A stretch of DNA of 64,000 nucleotides from Panacibacter ginsenosidivorans. GTDB lineage: Bacteria > Bacteroidota > Bacteroidia > Chitinophagales > Chitinophagaceae. Below, in pieces: positions 63,029 to 64,000 of this stretch. The stretch's first letter is position 1, and each line of letters begins with the position of its first letter. The stretch is from NCBI RefSeq assembly GCF_007971225.1, contig NZ_CP042435.1, positions 4,529,501 through 4,593,500 on the forward strand. The letters run 5' to 3'. The notes beneath the pieces are model-generated. The model worked only from the letters and a program-made list of their open reading frames with translations, was not told where the DNA came from and made no database searches. Both the position numbers and the translations under genes were made by a program.

Positions 63029-64000
63029 ATGGCACACAATATCAATTATAACGATGAGACAGGGAGATATTCCTTTTATTCTGTAAAGGAAAAGGCATGG
63101 CACGGGCTGGGACAAATTGCCGATCAATATGAAACCAGTACCGAAGTGCTGAACAACGCAGGATTAAATTTTATTGTAGAAAAGCGTCCGTTGTTTACCT
63201 ATGATACCGAAAACTTTTGCAACAGCAGGAAAGAGAACAGCGACGATATTATTATCCCTGAAATCACCGTGCCCAATTACTACGCAAACGTAAGAACCGA
63301 CACAGAGCAGGTTTTAGGCGTAACGGGCAGCGATTACCGTATCGTACAGAACCGCGAAGCATTTGAATTTTTTGACGCTATTGCCGGTAAAGACGGTGTG
63401 TTCTATGAAACAGCCGGGGCGTTGGGTAAAGGTGAGCGCATATTTATTACTGCCAAACTGCCTGACCATATCAAAGTCGGCAGTGATGATATGATTGAAA
63501 AATACCTTTTTCTAACTACTTCGCACGATGGCAAAGGCAGCATCATTGCGGCCTTTACGCCGATCCGCATCGTTTGCAATAATACCTTAAATATTGCGCT
63601 CGGTAATTGTTCAAACAAGGTAGTGATCCGCCATACAGAAGGCGTAAAAGACCGCCTGCGTGAAGCCCATAAAGTGATGGGCATGGTTAACACATTATCA
63701 CCACTCCTTGAACAGTGTTTTAATCATTGGACAGGTATAAAAATTACCGACCCCGAAATTAAAAAACTGATCCAGGTTGCAATGGCACCTAATAAGGAAG
63801 TACTTGACAATATTAAAGCGGGTAAAGAAGACGAAAACAGCACCGCATTTAAAAATATCGTTGATGATGTTTTTGGCTATGCAATGATGAGTGAAACGCA
63901 ACAGCTACAAACCACACGCGGAACATTGTTTGGTGCGTTTAATGCCGTCACCGGCTATTTTCAAAATGTCCGCAAATACAAGGACAACGATGCAAAAATA
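63029..64000 (+). CDS. DUF932 protein, cut by the window end
   Basis: Open from ATG 63029 (MAHNINYNDETGRYSFYSVKEKAWHGLGQI) for 324 codons to the window edge with no stop. KEKAWHGLGQ, GVTGSDYRIVQNREAFEFFDAI, KLPDHIKVGSDD, EKYLFLTTSHDGKGSI and FTPIRIVCNNTLNIAL are DUF932 hallmarks. Often linked to phage- or plasmid-derived loci next to ssb. Confidence 0.92.
   Translation, partial: MAHNINYNDETGRYSFYSVKEKAWHGLGQIADQYETSTEVLNNAGLNFIVEKRPLFTYDTENFCNSRKENSDDIIIPEITVPNYYANVRTDTEQVLGVTGSDYRIVQNREAFEFFDAIAGKDGVFYETAGALGKGERIFITAKLPDHIKVGSDDMIEKYLFLTTSHDGKGSIIAAFTPIRIVCNNTLNIALGNCSNKVVIRHTEGVKDRLREAHKVMGMVNTLSPLLEQCFNHWTGIKITDPEIKKLIQVAMAPNKEVLDNIKAGKEDENSTAFKNIVDDVFGYAMMSETQQLQTTRGTLFGAFNAVTGYFQNVRKYKDNDAKI

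Overview
The window looks like chromosome from a Bacteroidota bacterium, most likely Chitinophagaceae or a close relative. It has a SusC/RagA TonB-dependent receptor, a type IX secretion (T9SS) C-terminal sorting domain, DUF2795 and DUF932 genes, and promoters of the Bacteroidota TTTG/TAnnTTTG type. No rRNA or tRNA gene was recognised by eye.

Layout. (1) 1-3.9 kb: a minus-strand SusC-like receptor and a small hypothetical gene. (2) 4.0-5.4 kb: a small XRE regulator converging on a nucleotidyltransferase-HEPN fusion. (3) 5.8-22.8 kb: a complete type I-B (Cst1/Cst2, Tneap-like) CRISPR-Cas locus in the order cas6-cas8b1-cas7-cas5-cas3-cas4-cas1-cas2. It is followed by a leader and one very large array, which I count as 129 repeats and 128 spacers. 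The far end of the array is fused to a broken cysteine-synthase-like gene. (4) 23.4-42.1 kb: an accessory, defence-like island. It holds a same-strand trio (voltage-gated-type K+ channel, M48 metallopeptidase, and an 1801-aa protein with pseudokinase-like, DUF4011, SF1 helicase, nuclease-like and WGR regions), a graveyard of decayed fragments, uncharacterised membrane and helical proteins, a membrane-anchored exonuclease VII large-subunit-like protein, and an OLD/TOPRIM ATPase beside a coiled-coil PD-(D/E)XK-like protein. (5) 42.2-47.6 kb: an imuA-imuB-dnaE2 mutagenesis cassette. (6) 47.6-51.5 kb: decayed sequence (cupin, quinone oxidoreductase, IS110 fragment, truncated T9SS protein) around an intact DUF202 gene. 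(7) 52.5-57.5 kb: a long minus-strand run of DNA-damage genes (umuD'-like, umuC, SRAP/HMCES-type protein, DUF3268-like, nth-like and small unknowns). (8) 57.6-64 kb: small unknown genes, a GC-rich duplicated non-coding block, two ssb genes, yifB/comM and a partial DUF932 gene, resembling integrative or plasmid-derived backbone.

How the parts connect. The two mutagenesis operons share a 13-bp palindromic box, CTAAW5TTAG. It lies upstream of imuA and twice in the divergent promoter region of the umu operon, which suggests one damage-responsive regulator. The UmuD homologue begins at the position equivalent to the UmuD cleavage product and has Arg in place of the catalytic Lys, so it appears to be made ready-cut. 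The CRISPR array records repeated contact with related phages: two spacers differ at 9 of 35 positions, and every difference is a synonymous wobble change in one reading frame.

The strongest candidates for something undescribed are the channel-peptidase-helicase trio (23.4-30.9 kb), the exonuclease VII-like protein with its satellite small family and decayed copy (31-38 kb), and the pre-processed UmuD' with its palindromic operator. All functional statements are inferences from motifs read by eye; no database search was run.
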